Shown: positions 1 to 7,534 of the stretch, piece by piece
How the letters are laid out: every line of letters begins with the position of its first letter
How positions within the stretch are numbered: position 1 is the stretch's first letter
Assembly (NCBI GenBank): GCA_018821305.1
Contig: JAHJMN010000213.1
Coordinates: 1 to 35,567 of the forward strand
Source of the DNA: Myxococcota bacterium
GTDB taxonomy: Bacteria; Myxococcota_A; Polyangia; HGW-17
Direction of reading: 5' to 3'
Length of the DNA: 35,567 nucleotides
Notes under the pieces: model-generated
What the model saw: the letters and a program-made list of their open reading frames with translations, nothing else
The model's database searches: none
What the model was told of the DNA's origin: nothing
Program-made: the position numbers and the translations under genes

Positions 1-55
1 AGGGAATCCGAAACAGAAACAGAAACAGATTCAGGAACAGGGAATCAGGGGTCAT
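1..55 (-). repeat. CCTG-phrase intergenic repeat, inverted copy at the window edge
   Basis: The first bases are rich in CAGG words (CAGATTCAGGAACAGGGAATC and onward to AGGGGTCA). Read on the minus strand this gives closely spaced CCTG words, like the phrase at 3732-3776 and at 311-351. It starts with short ACAGAA units. It looks like one arm of the intergenic repeat family seen at three other places in the window. The element is probably cut by the window start, so its true length is unknown. Confidence 0.5.
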
Positions 56-140
56 TTATATTCAGTAAATCATTACTTGATAAAGAATTTCATACTCATG
101 ATCATCACGAATAAACGCTGGCTTTTTAGTCAAGGGTGAT

Positions 141-230
141 GGGCCGGTAAGGCCCAGAACCCGCTCGTCATGAAATGACACTATCTTGGAGTAGCCAGGG
201 GTGAGGGATGCAACGCATCTGAACCCCTGG
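141..230. other. three consecutive hairpins in a gene-free region
   Basis: Three perfect inverted repeats follow each other. GGGCC (141-145) pairs with GGCCC (151-155). GTCAT (167-171) pairs with ATGAC (175-179). CCAGGGGT (195-202) pairs with ACCCCTGG (223-230), and inside that loop GATGC (207-211) pairs with GCATC (215-219). A minus-strand reading frame of about 62 codons (62-250) crosses them, but it starts with GTG, has no clear ribosome site, and its only family-like word is a GFRCVAS stretch such as ends formylglycine-generating-enzyme domains. I favour a structured repeat or small RNA over a gene. The rest of 1-418 holds only the repeats listed beside it. Confidence 0.5.
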
Positions 231-302
231 TAAAAATGCAGCGAACCCACAAGCCATGTAATGGCGGCTCATTCAATCAATAAATTTAGCACAACCTTCA
301 AT

Positions 303-416
303 GTAAACGTCTTGCGCCTGCCCCTGATTTCCTGAATGCCTGTCTACCTGTAGTTAATAAATAGTGTTGTATTTATTAATTATTTTACTTGAAATTCGCT
401 AACCGAGCAGCATTGG
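303..416 (+). repeat. dispersed intergenic repeat, copy A
   Basis: This 114-bp stretch aligns end to end with 3727-3841 at roughly three quarters identity by eye: a shared GTAAACG start, a block of CCTG words, an AT-rich middle around TGTATTTATT, and a shared GCATTG end. Both copies stop just beyond the 3' end of a minus-strand gene, here 2 bp from the prenyltransferase stop codon. The copy lacks the left terminal inverted repeat seen in the 3628-3849 element. It may act in transcription termination or be a decayed mobile element. Confidence 0.65.
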
Positions 417-418
417 TT

Positions 419-1306
419 TTAGATGACAGCAGCGGCGGAGGCGGTGAGGAGAGCGATAGCTTGAGCTGTTATGGTTAACTTCTGCAGATTCGGTATTGCA
501 GTCTTATCGCCGAATTTTCTCACAATTAAAACTGCATGGACAATAAAGATTACCGAAAGAATAACGAGGGGGATTATGGGAAGAATCCCGAAAAAAAACA
601 GGAGAAAAGCGGCTGCGGCGGCAATCAGGTCGTTAAAAACTGCAAACATTAAGGTTTTCCGGTGACCGAAACGGACATTAAAGTTATTTTTGCCACCAAG
701 ACGATCCGCATCCTCGTCGGGTATTTCGTTTATCAGCAGGATGTTCAAAACTGCTGCTCCCCCGGGAATGCCGGCGATAAATCCCGTTAATCCCGTTGTG
801 CCAGTGAGAGCATAGAAGATCCCCGCACTTAGAACAGGACCAAAGGCGGCAAAAATGGCCAGTTCCCCAAGACCGCGGGATTGAAGCCCTCCCCGGGGAC
901 CGGAATAGAGAAATCCCAGGAAAAGCCCCCCAAGACCATAAATGGGAATGAGATTACGATGGTATTTTAACATCACAAAGAGCCCTAAAACCGCAGCAGC
1001 GACAAAAAAAATGACAGTAAAAGTGAGGAAAGTCCCGCGTGAAAATACATTCTGAGGATTATTGCGGCTTCCGCCGTTGAAAGGACTTGCGTTGCGGTTA
1101 AACTTATCTGAGTTGTCCCAGTCGTAGTAGTCGTTGGCTGTGTTTGCTCCGAGATGAAGGAACAAAACCCCTGTGGCGACTGCGATAAAAAGTGGTATTG
1201 GTATGCCGTAACTGCACAGATGCGCGAGAACTGTTGTAAAAACAATGTTCGCAAAAGTTGCGGCAACGAACGGAGAGCGGGTGGAAATAAGAATGTTTTT
1301 AAGCAT
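419..1306 (-). CDS. UbiA-family prenyltransferase, MenA-like
   Basis: This 295-residue integral membrane protein has the marks of the UbiA superfamily, which transfers a polyprenyl chain from its diphosphate to an aromatic acceptor. The first Asp-rich motif is NDYYDWDNSDK (about 58-68) and is followed by NGGSR (about 77-81), an arrangement typical of MenA-like 1,4-dihydroxy-2-naphthoate prenyltransferases. The second motif is NEIPDEDADR (near 195-204), followed by Gly-Lys. Long hydrophobic stretches between them fit about eight or nine membrane helices. The start ATG lies 11 bp after the stop of the polyprenyl diphosphate synthase gene, so the two are very likely one operon: one makes the chain, the other attaches it. 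The superfamily is certain. The acceptor (naphthoate, benzoate or a lipid) is not proven by sequence. Confidence 0.88.
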   Translation of the reverse strand: MLKNILISTRSPFVAATFANIVFTTVLAHLCSYGIPIPLFIAVATGVLFLHLGANTANDYYDWDNSDKFNRNASPFNGGSRNNPQNVFSRGTFLTFTVIFFVAAAVLGLFVMLKYHRNLIPIYGLGGLFLGFLYSGPRGGLQSRGLGELAIFAAFGPVLSAGIFYALTGTTGLTGFIAGIPGGAAVLNILLINEIPDEDADRLGGKNNFNVRFGHRKTLMFAVFNDLIAAAAAFLLFFFGILPIIPLVILSVIFIVHAVLIVRKFGDKTAIPNLQKLTITAQAIALLTASAAAVI

Positions 1307-1317
1307 TGGGGTGCCTT

Positions 1318-2208
1318 TTATAATTTATAGAAGCGATCACTTGAACGGTTGAGAAACATTGCATTAAATTCGCTGGAAAGCTCCTGAACAATCACCGGAA
1401 GCTCCAGAGCCTTCTGATTTATGGTCCTGAGGTATTCATCCATGAAATTGATCACTGTTGGGAGTCCTTCATTTACAAACGGCACGCAGGAGGCAATGGT
1501 GCAGCGGCCCCGAAGAATGTCGGAATTCTTCTGACGGGTTTCCTTACGCCCTTCCATATCAATGATGTCGTCGGAGAGTTGATATGCTGATCCCAGATCC
1601 GTAAAATGTTCGGTTGCTGTTTTCCGGATAGTGGGCTCGACACCCATCAGAATAGCTGGGAGGATGTAACTAAGTCCGAAAAGAGCACCAGTTTTCCCTC
1701 TTATGCAGCGCATATAATAGTCTGAGGAACGATTGGAATCGGAAAAGTGGAGATCCATCATCTGACCCTCAATCATATGGCCGATACACTCTACTGCTTT
1801 GGAAACCAGACTAAGTCGCGTTTGTGCATCCGTTTGGGTGTTCATGAGGAGTTTCAGAGCGCTCGTAAACAGAAAGTTACCGAGATTCATCGCCTGATTC
1901 GTCCCGGTAATAACCCAGCAGCTGGGTTTTAAATGGCGCACTGTATCGGAATCGTGAATGTCATCCAGAATCAGGGATGCACTGTGAATCAGGTGTACAG
2001 CGGCAGCACAGTCCGTTACTGCGGGATCTGTATGATTACCTGCAACGGCATAAACGATTGCTGACCGAAGCATTTTACCTTCCGGGCTGCACCAGTGAAG
2101 TGGATCAAGCTCCGTGTGCGAGAAAGTATCTAAAGATGCCGCATCGGAAATGCTTTGGTAAACAAGGTTTTTAAGATCGTCATTAAGCATAAGAGGAGAA
2201 GTATTCAT
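1318..2208 (-). CDS. trans-isoprenyl (polyprenyl) diphosphate synthase
   Basis: This 296-residue class I prenyl synthase condenses isopentenyl diphosphate with an allylic diphosphate. Both catalytic Asp-rich motifs are present: DDIHD (82-86) and DDIID (213-217). So are the GKTG word (171-174) and a variant of the usual GGKRLRP loop (EGKMLRS, 43-49). Residues 5 and 4 positions before the first motif are Ala77 and Ser78. Small residues there usually go with products longer than farnesyl diphosphate, so GGPP or a longer chain is inferred. I chose the ATG at 2208 because GAAGGA sits about 6 nt upstream; an upstream in-frame extension has no similar site. The gene precedes the UbiA-type gene by 11 bp and is divergent from the dehydratase gene across 184 bp. 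Confidence 0.9.
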   Translation of the reverse strand: MNTSPLMLNDDLKNLVYQSISDAASLDTFSHTELDPLHWCSPEGKMLRSAIVYAVAGNHTDPAVTDCAAAVHLIHSASLILDDIHDSDTVRHLKPSCWVITGTNQAMNLGNFLFTSALKLLMNTQTDAQTRLSLVSKAVECIGHMIEGQMMDLHFSDSNRSSDYYMRCIRGKTGALFGLSYILPAILMGVEPTIRKTATEHFTDLGSAYQLSDDIIDMEGRKETRQKNSDILRGRCTIASCVPFVNEGLPTVINFMDEYLRTINQKALELPVIVQELSSEFNAMFLNRSSDRFYKL

Positions 2209-2392
2209 TTCACATCCTTCGTAAAAAAAACAATAAACTTTTCTTTCTCTTGACCGAATAAAGACAGTATGCAGTGCATGGTTCGGACGCTGGAAATCCA
2301 CAGTCGGATTCCGGAAAAAGACCAAACTATGCGATTTGTGAAAACAACCACAAAGCAGTTTTTATTCCACTGCAGTGTGGTAGGAGTTTACG

Positions 2393-3604
2393 ATGGATCA
2401 GAAACTCATGGCTCGGGTTTTAGGGAGAGAAAAAAGTATTTTTGCGGCAGATCTCACTTCAAAGCACCAGCAGATACTTGAAAAAATTAGGAAATCCAGG
2501 ATTGTAGTAACGGGGGCCGCTGGGTCCATTGGAAGTGCCTTCGTGCGTCTGGTGGCGGCTTTTAAACCGAAAATGATGTACCTGGTGGATCCGTCGGAAA
2601 ACAATCTTGTGGAGCTCGTGCGGGATCTTCGATCGAATCCTGATACCAACTGCAACTTTCAGACCCTTGCCATCGCCACGGGAACGAGGGAATTTGAAGC
2701 ATGGATTAATACGCTTGAACGTTGTGATTACGTAGCGAATTTCTCCGCTTTGAAGCACGTGCGAAGTGAGCGGGATCCGTATACGATGATGCGCATGTTT
2801 CATACAAATACCGCCGCGGTAGCGGATATGGTTGACTTTATGGCCAGCGTGTGGCCGGGATCCAATTTCTACAGTGTTTCCACCGACAAATCCGTAAACC
2901 CCGCTAGCCTGATGGGGGCCACAAAATACCTCATGGAACAGGTAATGGTGGCAGCTTCGGACCGCATTCATGTTAGTTCCAGTCGTTTTGCAAACGTGGC
3001 CTTCTCCGATGGAAGTCTACTCCATGGGTTTTTAAAACGTATGGAAAAGAATCAGCCGCTTAGTGCCCCCAATGACGTTCGGCGGTACTTTTTGAGCCCC
3101 GAGGAAGGGGGAGAACTCTGCGTCCTGTCATGTTTTACCGCAGGGAACGGAGAAATTTTGTTTCCTTCACTTTCTCCTGCCGAAGATATGATGACCTTTG
3201 ACCGCATTGCCGTTACGGTACTTGAGCATTATGGTCTGCGTCCTATCGAGTTTGATGACCCTCATGAAGCAGCGGAGTACGCAAGAACCCGCAAAAGTGA
3301 CGATGCGCAATGGCCCTGCTGTTTTGGTCCTTCAGATACCAGCGGAGAGAAAGATTTTGAGGAATTTTATACGGAGGAGGAACAGGGAAAGGTCGATCTG
3401 AAGCGGTTTTCAGGTATCGGGATCGTTCATAAAGATATGCTCTCGTTTGATGACCGAACCAGACTCGGGCTCACCCTTGAAAAGATGCAGATTCTGCGAA
3501 ACAGCGGTAAATGGACCCTTGATCAGATTCAGGATATCGTATCCGGAGCTGTACCCACCCTGTCTCACATCAAGAGGACAAAAAGCCTCGACGAAAAAAT
3601 GTAA
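2393..3604 (+). CDS. CapD-type nucleotide-sugar 4,6-dehydratase (extended SDR)
   Basis: This 403-residue Rossmann enzyme belongs to the polysaccharide-biosynthesis SDR family that removes water from UDP-N-acetylhexosamines for surface glycans. It has the NAD-binding GAAGSIG (41-47), SALKHVR (118-124, the family's AALKHVR), STDKSVNP (163-170) and MGATK (174-178). The Met in MGATK replaces the usual SDR Tyr, as is normal in the CapD/WbpM branch rather than the PseB branch. There is no N-terminal membrane region, so this is a short soluble form. The C-terminus carries a PCCFGPSDTSGEKDFEEFY stretch (about 304-322) typical of one subgroup. AGGAG lies 7-8 nt before the ATG. It stands alone; no glycosyltransferase is adjacent, so its glycan is unknown. 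Confidence 0.85.
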   Translation: MDQKLMARVLGREKSIFAADLTSKHQQILEKIRKSRIVVTGAAGSIGSAFVRLVAAFKPKMMYLVDPSENNLVELVRDLRSNPDTNCNFQTLAIATGTREFEAWINTLERCDYVANFSALKHVRSERDPYTMMRMFHTNTAAVADMVDFMASVWPGSNFYSVSTDKSVNPASLMGATKYLMEQVMVAASDRIHVSSSRFANVAFSDGSLLHGFLKRMEKNQPLSAPNDVRRYFLSPEEGGELCVLSCFTAGNGEILFPSLSPAEDMMTFDRIAVTVLEHYGLRPIEFDDPHEAAEYARTRKSDDAQWPCCFGPSDTSGEKDFEEFYTEEEQGKVDLKRFSGIGIVHKDMLSFDDRTRLGLTLEKMQILRNSGKWTLDQIQDIVSGAVPTLSHIKRTKSLDEKM

Positions 3605-3627
3605 GCAAATGGTAGATTATGAAGCAG

Positions 3628-3849
3628 TCTAGAATCAATGCTGATCGGTTAATGCGTATTAGTTGATATTGTTAACAAAAACAAGAATAATAAGTATTAG
3701 TAAAAATATTCAGGGAGTCAGACAAAGTAAACGCCCTGTTCCTGACCCCTGTTTTCCTGAATTCCTGTCTGCCTGTAATCATTATATAAAACTGTATTTA
3801 TTGACTAATTTACTCGGAAGTTCACTATCCGATCAGCATTGAGTCTAGA
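3628..3849. mobile_element. 222-bp MITE-like element with 21-bp terminal inverted repeats
   Basis: The left end (3628-3648) and the right end (3829-3849) are inverted copies of TCTAGAATCAATGCTGATCG plus G, differing at one base. The interior includes a CCTG-word block (3732-3776) and the AT-rich segment shared with 303-416. There is no reading frame inside. A 22-bp direct repeat also brackets the element (3626-3647 and 3842-3863), so the motif CAATGCTGATCG occurs three times here. No classic target duplication was recognised. It may be a non-autonomous transposable element or a recombination site. Confidence 0.6.
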
Positions 3850-3863
3850 ATCAATGCTGATCG
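3830..3863 (-). terminator. 34-bp near-perfect palindrome overlapping the MATE stop codon
   Basis: CGATCAGCATTGA (3830-3842) pairs with TCAATGCTGATCG (3851-3863), and the centre TCTAGA is itself palindromic, so only one pair is mismatched. The MATE gene's last codons (Ser-Asp-Gln-His-stop) lie inside one arm. It could end MATE transcription as a strong hairpin, but no T-run follows on the minus strand, so ordinary factor-independent termination is not supported. The sequence belongs to the adjacent 3628-3849 element. Confidence 0.4.
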
Positions 3864-5203
3864 CTTGATTTGAAGGTATTCAGTTCCCTGAGCATCATGT
3901 ACACAGTGACGGCAAAGGCGAGAAGATCGGAAAGGGGGAAGGAGTACCAGATGCCTTTTAATCCCATTACAGAGGACAGGATCAGTACCATGGGAAGCAA
4001 AAACAGAATCTGTCGTGCAATAGACAGAATGAAGCTGGGAAGTGCTTTTCCCGTTGCCATGAACAGGACGCTGCCTACGATTTGAACTCCCAATAGCGGA
4101 AAAGCAAGACAGGTAATGCGCATGACGGCGGCACCACGCTCGATGAGCTCTGCATCCTTTGAAAACACTGCCATAAGAGCATGGGGAAACAGCATAATTA
4201 TTACGAAACCCGCCACGGAAATATATGTACTCCACTTAATGGCCAGCATAACTGCCTGTCGGGCCCGGTGGTAGTTTTTAGCGCCGTAACTGTAGCCCAC
4301 AATGGGTGCAAGCCCCTGACTGATGCCGAACAAGGGCATGAAAAGCAAACTGAGGAGCCTGTGAATAATACCAAAGGCGGCTATATACACAGAAGAACCA
4401 TGGATGGCTATAAGGTTGTTTATTATAACAGCAATGATACTGCCTGCGAACTGCCGAACGAAGGCGCCCGCTCCCATGGCAAGGGTTTCCCGGACAATGG
4501 GTTTTTCCAGGCGCATTTTGGAAAGACGGATGTGGAGAATGCTTTTTTTGCTGAGGAAAAACCAGAATACGAAGATGAAACCAGATATCTGTCCCGCAAG
4601 AGTTGCCCAGGCGGCCCCCTTTATTCCCATGTTAAAAGTGTAAATAAAGAGCGGATCTAAAAGCATATTGAGTCCCGCTCCCACCATCATTGTGAACATC
4701 GCAATGCGGGCATTTCCTTCGGCACGGATCACGTTATTGAGAGCCACTGTGAAGATAAAAAGGAAGTTTCCTGGCAAAACTATACGCAGATAATCCGTAC
4801 TTAAGCCTATAAATTCTTTCTGGGCACCGAACAGCCGGAGCATTGGCTGCATAAATATGGCCGCCATCGCTATAAAAAATGCTCCGGAAAAGAAGACCAT
4901 TGTAATTATGTTACCGAGGGCTTTTTCCCCGGTGTCTTCATCACGGGCTCCAAGACTGCGGCTGATTATGGATGCTCCACCCATGCCGATTGCCTGAGCC
5001 ACGGCCATTACAAAAAGTTGAAATGGGAAGACAACGGTAAGGGCGCTTATGGCATCAGTACCAACAAAACGGCCAACGAAAATAGTATCAACAATATTAT
5101 ATAAAGCGCCAACTATCATACCAACGGTTGCCGGAGCACTCAACTGAATCAGGAGCTTCCATACTGGGGTATGTGCGAGGAAATTGTGACGGGAATCGGA
5201 CAT
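3851..5203 (-). CDS. MATE-family multidrug/toxin efflux transporter
   Basis: This 450-residue inner-membrane protein has the twelve hydrophobic segments and twofold symmetry of the MATE family, which exports cationic compounds in exchange for Na+ or H+. The N-terminal half shows PATVGMIVGALYNIVDTIFVG (near 22-42) and a MGGASIISRSLGARD stretch (near 73-87), and the second half has GISQGLAPIVGYSYGAKN, the matching repeat. The overall pattern is closest to MepA/DinF-like members, though the substrate cannot be read from sequence. AAGG lies about 9 nt before the ATG. The last five codons are made of repeat sequence from the neighbouring element, so the original C-terminus may have been altered by insertion. 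It is transcribed alone. Confidence 0.9.
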   Translation of the reverse strand: MSDSRHNFLAHTPVWKLLIQLSAPATVGMIVGALYNIVDTIFVGRFVGTDAISALTVVFPFQLFVMAVAQAIGMGGASIISRSLGARDEDTGEKALGNIITMVFFSGAFFIAMAAIFMQPMLRLFGAQKEFIGLSTDYLRIVLPGNFLFIFTVALNNVIRAEGNARIAMFTMMVGAGLNMLLDPLFIYTFNMGIKGAAWATLAGQISGFIFVFWFFLSKKSILHIRLSKMRLEKPIVRETLAMGAGAFVRQFAGSIIAVIINNLIAIHGSSVYIAAFGIIHRLLSLLFMPLFGISQGLAPIVGYSYGAKNYHRARQAVMLAIKWSTYISVAGFVIIMLFPHALMAVFSKDAELIERGAAVMRITCLAFPLLGVQIVGSVLFMATGKALPSFILSIARQILFLLPMVLILSSVMGLKGIWYSFPLSDLLAFAVTVYMMLRELNTFKSSDQH

Positions 5204-5306
5204 TTGATAAGCCTTAATCGAAATCTATGACCTGCAGGAGCAGCATCAGCTTTTTAGCAGGTTATATATATTTTTCCAAGACCAATTTCGATTGTTAATT
5301 TTTTTA

Positions 5307-5488
5307 GTTAATGTCCTGTAATACAGGTTTTCAAATTCAGGACGAAACTCAACACAGGACATTAAGAATGATGAACTTGAAATTATTGTAGTGTTCTCTA
5401 CCGCATTCGCTTTGCGAATAGCTTACCTGAATGGCATGTTTTCGTAAACATGCTCAATTTTGATAAAAATTGAATTTCAGGACACGAA
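5307..5488. repeat. intergenic inverted-repeat element with three internal hairpins
   Basis: This accounts for most of the 394-bp gap at 5204-5597. It begins GTTAATGTCCTGT (5307-5319) and contains an inverted copy ACAGGACATTAAG (5354-5366). It ends TTCAGGACACGAA (5476-5488), the reverse complement of the end seen at 35331-35341. Three perfect hairpins lie between: ATTCGC/GCGAAT (5405-5410, 5414-5419), GCATGTTT/AAACATGC (5434-5441, 5446-5453) and TCAATTTT/AAAATTGA (5454-5461, 5466-5473). No gene is visible. The remaining bases up to 5597 presumably hold the kinase promoter. Confidence 0.6.
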
Positions 5489-5597
5489 TTTTTTATTCTT
5501 ATACAATTTAATTCTGTGCCGATTGTCTCTTGTGTTATATATGGGCCTTGTGCCCTATACTTTTCGGCACGCACCTGAAATAGGAGTACTTTTCTGA

Positions 5598-7412
5598 ATG
5601 GATTTTGATCAACCAATTACTGGAGTTATGGAAGAATCGAGTGCTCTCAAGCTCTCCCGGAACTACAAACTGATAAGTAAAATCGGTGAAGGGGGAATGG
5701 GTGAAGTTTTTCTTGGTCAGACATCGGTTGTTGGCGAGAATGTGGAAGTTGCCATAAAAGTTTTTAATAAAGCTGATCCGCCAACGCACGACGCTCTGGA
5801 TCGTTTTCGACGGGAAGCCAGACTTCTCCGACGGGCCCGCCATCCCAATATTGTTTCCTATGTGGATTACTGGGAAAATGAAAAAACCGCTTATCTCGTC
5901 ATGGATTTTATTGACGGGCAGGATATGGAAGATTACGTCCGGAAGGCAGGTGGGTTTCTTTCTCCGGGAAAACTTATCGGCATAATTATCGATGTAATGG
6001 ATGCCCTTTGCAGCATGTACCGGGAATACGGTATGGTCCATCGGGATCTCAAACCCGCCAACATTATTATCCGTGAGAAAACCGGTCTGGATGAAAAAAC
6101 CTATTTGAATGCAGTTCTTATCGACTTCGGAAACTCCAAGGTTATCGAAAACGAACAGAATACTTCTCTCACAATGGTCAGCGGAATTATGACGGGGACT
6201 CCAGGATATACCGCACCCGGTGTGAGCATTGATATTTTTGACGAGCGGGATGATGTTTTTTCTATGGCAGGAACCATGATGTTCGGTCTGCTTGGTGAAA
6301 ACCAGTTGGAAGTTCCAGGAGATATGAACGCTTCAATGATCAGGATCATGAAGCAGGAGTACAATCTCGGAAATTTTGAAAATACAGCAATCGGTCACTG
6401 GATTCGCATAAATTTGAATTCAGATCGTTATAAAAGAATGACTCTGCACGAGGCTCGAAACTGCCTTCTCCGAATTAAAAAGGATCCGCTGGCTCATGTG
6501 TCCGAACGATTTATACGCGTAATCGGAAGTGATGACGCTCTTTATGAACTTACGGAAATTGCGGACAATGCGGGAGACGTTGAAAACGGTGATACCCTTG
6601 CCATTGCCATTGATAAGCTGGGTCGAAAACCCGTTTCAAAACCAATGCAGGCCTCAACTTCATCTTCCGGTTCCGCTTCCGGTTCATCCTCTCATCACAG
6701 TGCTTCAAATAATCCTGTCTCAGGAGTACCTTCAGCGGTTTCCGGCAATAAAACCGTTGAAATGCAAAAGAGTGAAGAGGGCCGTCTGCCTTCCATGGAT
6801 TTTGAACCTGTGAAATCCAAAGACATGGATCCAAATCTGGCAATTCTGGAAAAAGTTATGAATTCGAAAAAGGATTCACGCCCTTCCATTGTCACGGTAA
6901 AATCTGGAAAGAGTTTTGTCCTGATGCTTGTGGGGATTTCCATCCTTTTTATTGTAATAGCTGTTATTTTCCGCGAGCCTATTAAAAATCTGATTAACAA
7001 ACCCTCTTCCAAATCAAGTTCCACAAAGAAATCCGTAAAAGATTCTCCAAAAAGCAATTACCAGATTCTGATGACGCGGGATGATGTTGATAAAGCTATA
7101 AAAGCCAATGGATTTAAAGAAGTTCTCCGGGAAACTGACGAGTTGTTCGGCCAGCGTAAAACAAATCCGAAGATTGTCCCTCAACTTATGGCAAGATACA
7201 ACGCTATACACCGTTATACACAGAAAAAGGCCGATATGGTGACAATTGAAAGGTCTACCCTGGAAAAGATAGTCATCCTCAGTTGCGAAACGTCTGCGGA
7301 AAAAGTCTTTTCTGATTACACACGTATTTTCCTGGCGCGTTTTAAAGATTTGAAGGCAATCCGCTGTGATAATTCAAGTGTTGTTTTTGTTCGCCAGCAG
7401 ATTGAAAAATGA
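5598..7412 (+). CDS. membrane-anchored Hanks-type Ser/Thr protein kinase
   Basis: The 604-residue protein carries a cytoplasmic kinase domain (about 23-300), a Ser-rich linker (352-370), one membrane helix (439-458) and a 140-residue C-terminal part likely in the periplasm. Kinase motifs are intact for phosphate transfer: GEGGMGEV (30-37), VAIK with Lys54, Glu73 of helix C, HRDLKPAN (148-155) and DFG (177-179). The APE motif that normally ends the activation segment reads APG (206-208), so the structural Glu is missing. The C-terminal part has no recognised sensor domain. AGGAG lies about 11 nt before the chosen ATG. A promoter was not identified; the upstream region holds an inverted-repeat element. 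Two FHA proteins encoded at 20416-25071 are candidate readers of its phosphothreonines, which is inference only. Confidence 0.92.
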   Translation: MDFDQPITGVMEESSALKLSRNYKLISKIGEGGMGEVFLGQTSVVGENVEVAIKVFNKADPPTHDALDRFRREARLLRRARHPNIVSYVDYWENEKTAYLVMDFIDGQDMEDYVRKAGGFLSPGKLIGIIIDVMDALCSMYREYGMVHRDLKPANIIIREKTGLDEKTYLNAVLIDFGNSKVIENEQNTSLTMVSGIMTGTPGYTAPGVSIDIFDERDDVFSMAGTMMFGLLGENQLEVPGDMNASMIRIMKQEYNLGNFENTAIGHWIRINLNSDRYKRMTLHEARNCLLRIKKDPLAHVSERFIRVIGSDDALYELTEIADNAGDVENGDTLAIAIDKLGRKPVSKPMQASTSSSGSASGSSSHHSASNNPVSGVPSAVSGNKTVEMQKSEEGRLPSMDFEPVKSKDMDPNLAILEKVMNSKKDSRPSIVTVKSGKSFVLMLVGISILFIVIAVIFREPIKNLINKPSSKSSSTKKSVKDSPKSNYQILMTRDDVDKAIKANGFKEVLRETDELFGQRKTNPKIVPQLMARYNAIHRYTQKKADMVTIERSTLEKIVILSCETSAEKVFSDYTRIFLARFKDLKAIRCDNSSVVFVRQQIEK

Positions 7413-7427
7413 AATCCTGCCTACTTA

Positions 7428-7503
7428 GTTACTGTCCTGAAACTCGAAAATACACCGTTTTCTATAACTTTTTAAGACAAGATAGCAAATTCAGGCCACT
7501 AAC
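7428..7503. repeat. 76-bp intergenic element with 13-bp terminal inverted repeats
   Basis: GTTACTGTCCTGA (7428-7440) is matched in inverted form by TCAGGCCACTAAC (7491-7503) at 11 of 13 positions. The left end is identical, in reverse complement, to 35378-35390. The element fills most of the 122-bp gap between the kinase and U32 genes. It may be a small mobile repeat or a regulatory site. Confidence 0.55.
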
Positions 7504-7534
7504 TTTACGATGTTCTCTGTCCGGAGTTTAAAAT

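Noticed and set aside
2209-2325. An N-terminal extension of the polyprenyl synthase to 2325
   Set aside because: The added 39 residues do not match the family, and a good GAAGGA ribosome site stands before the ATG at 2208.
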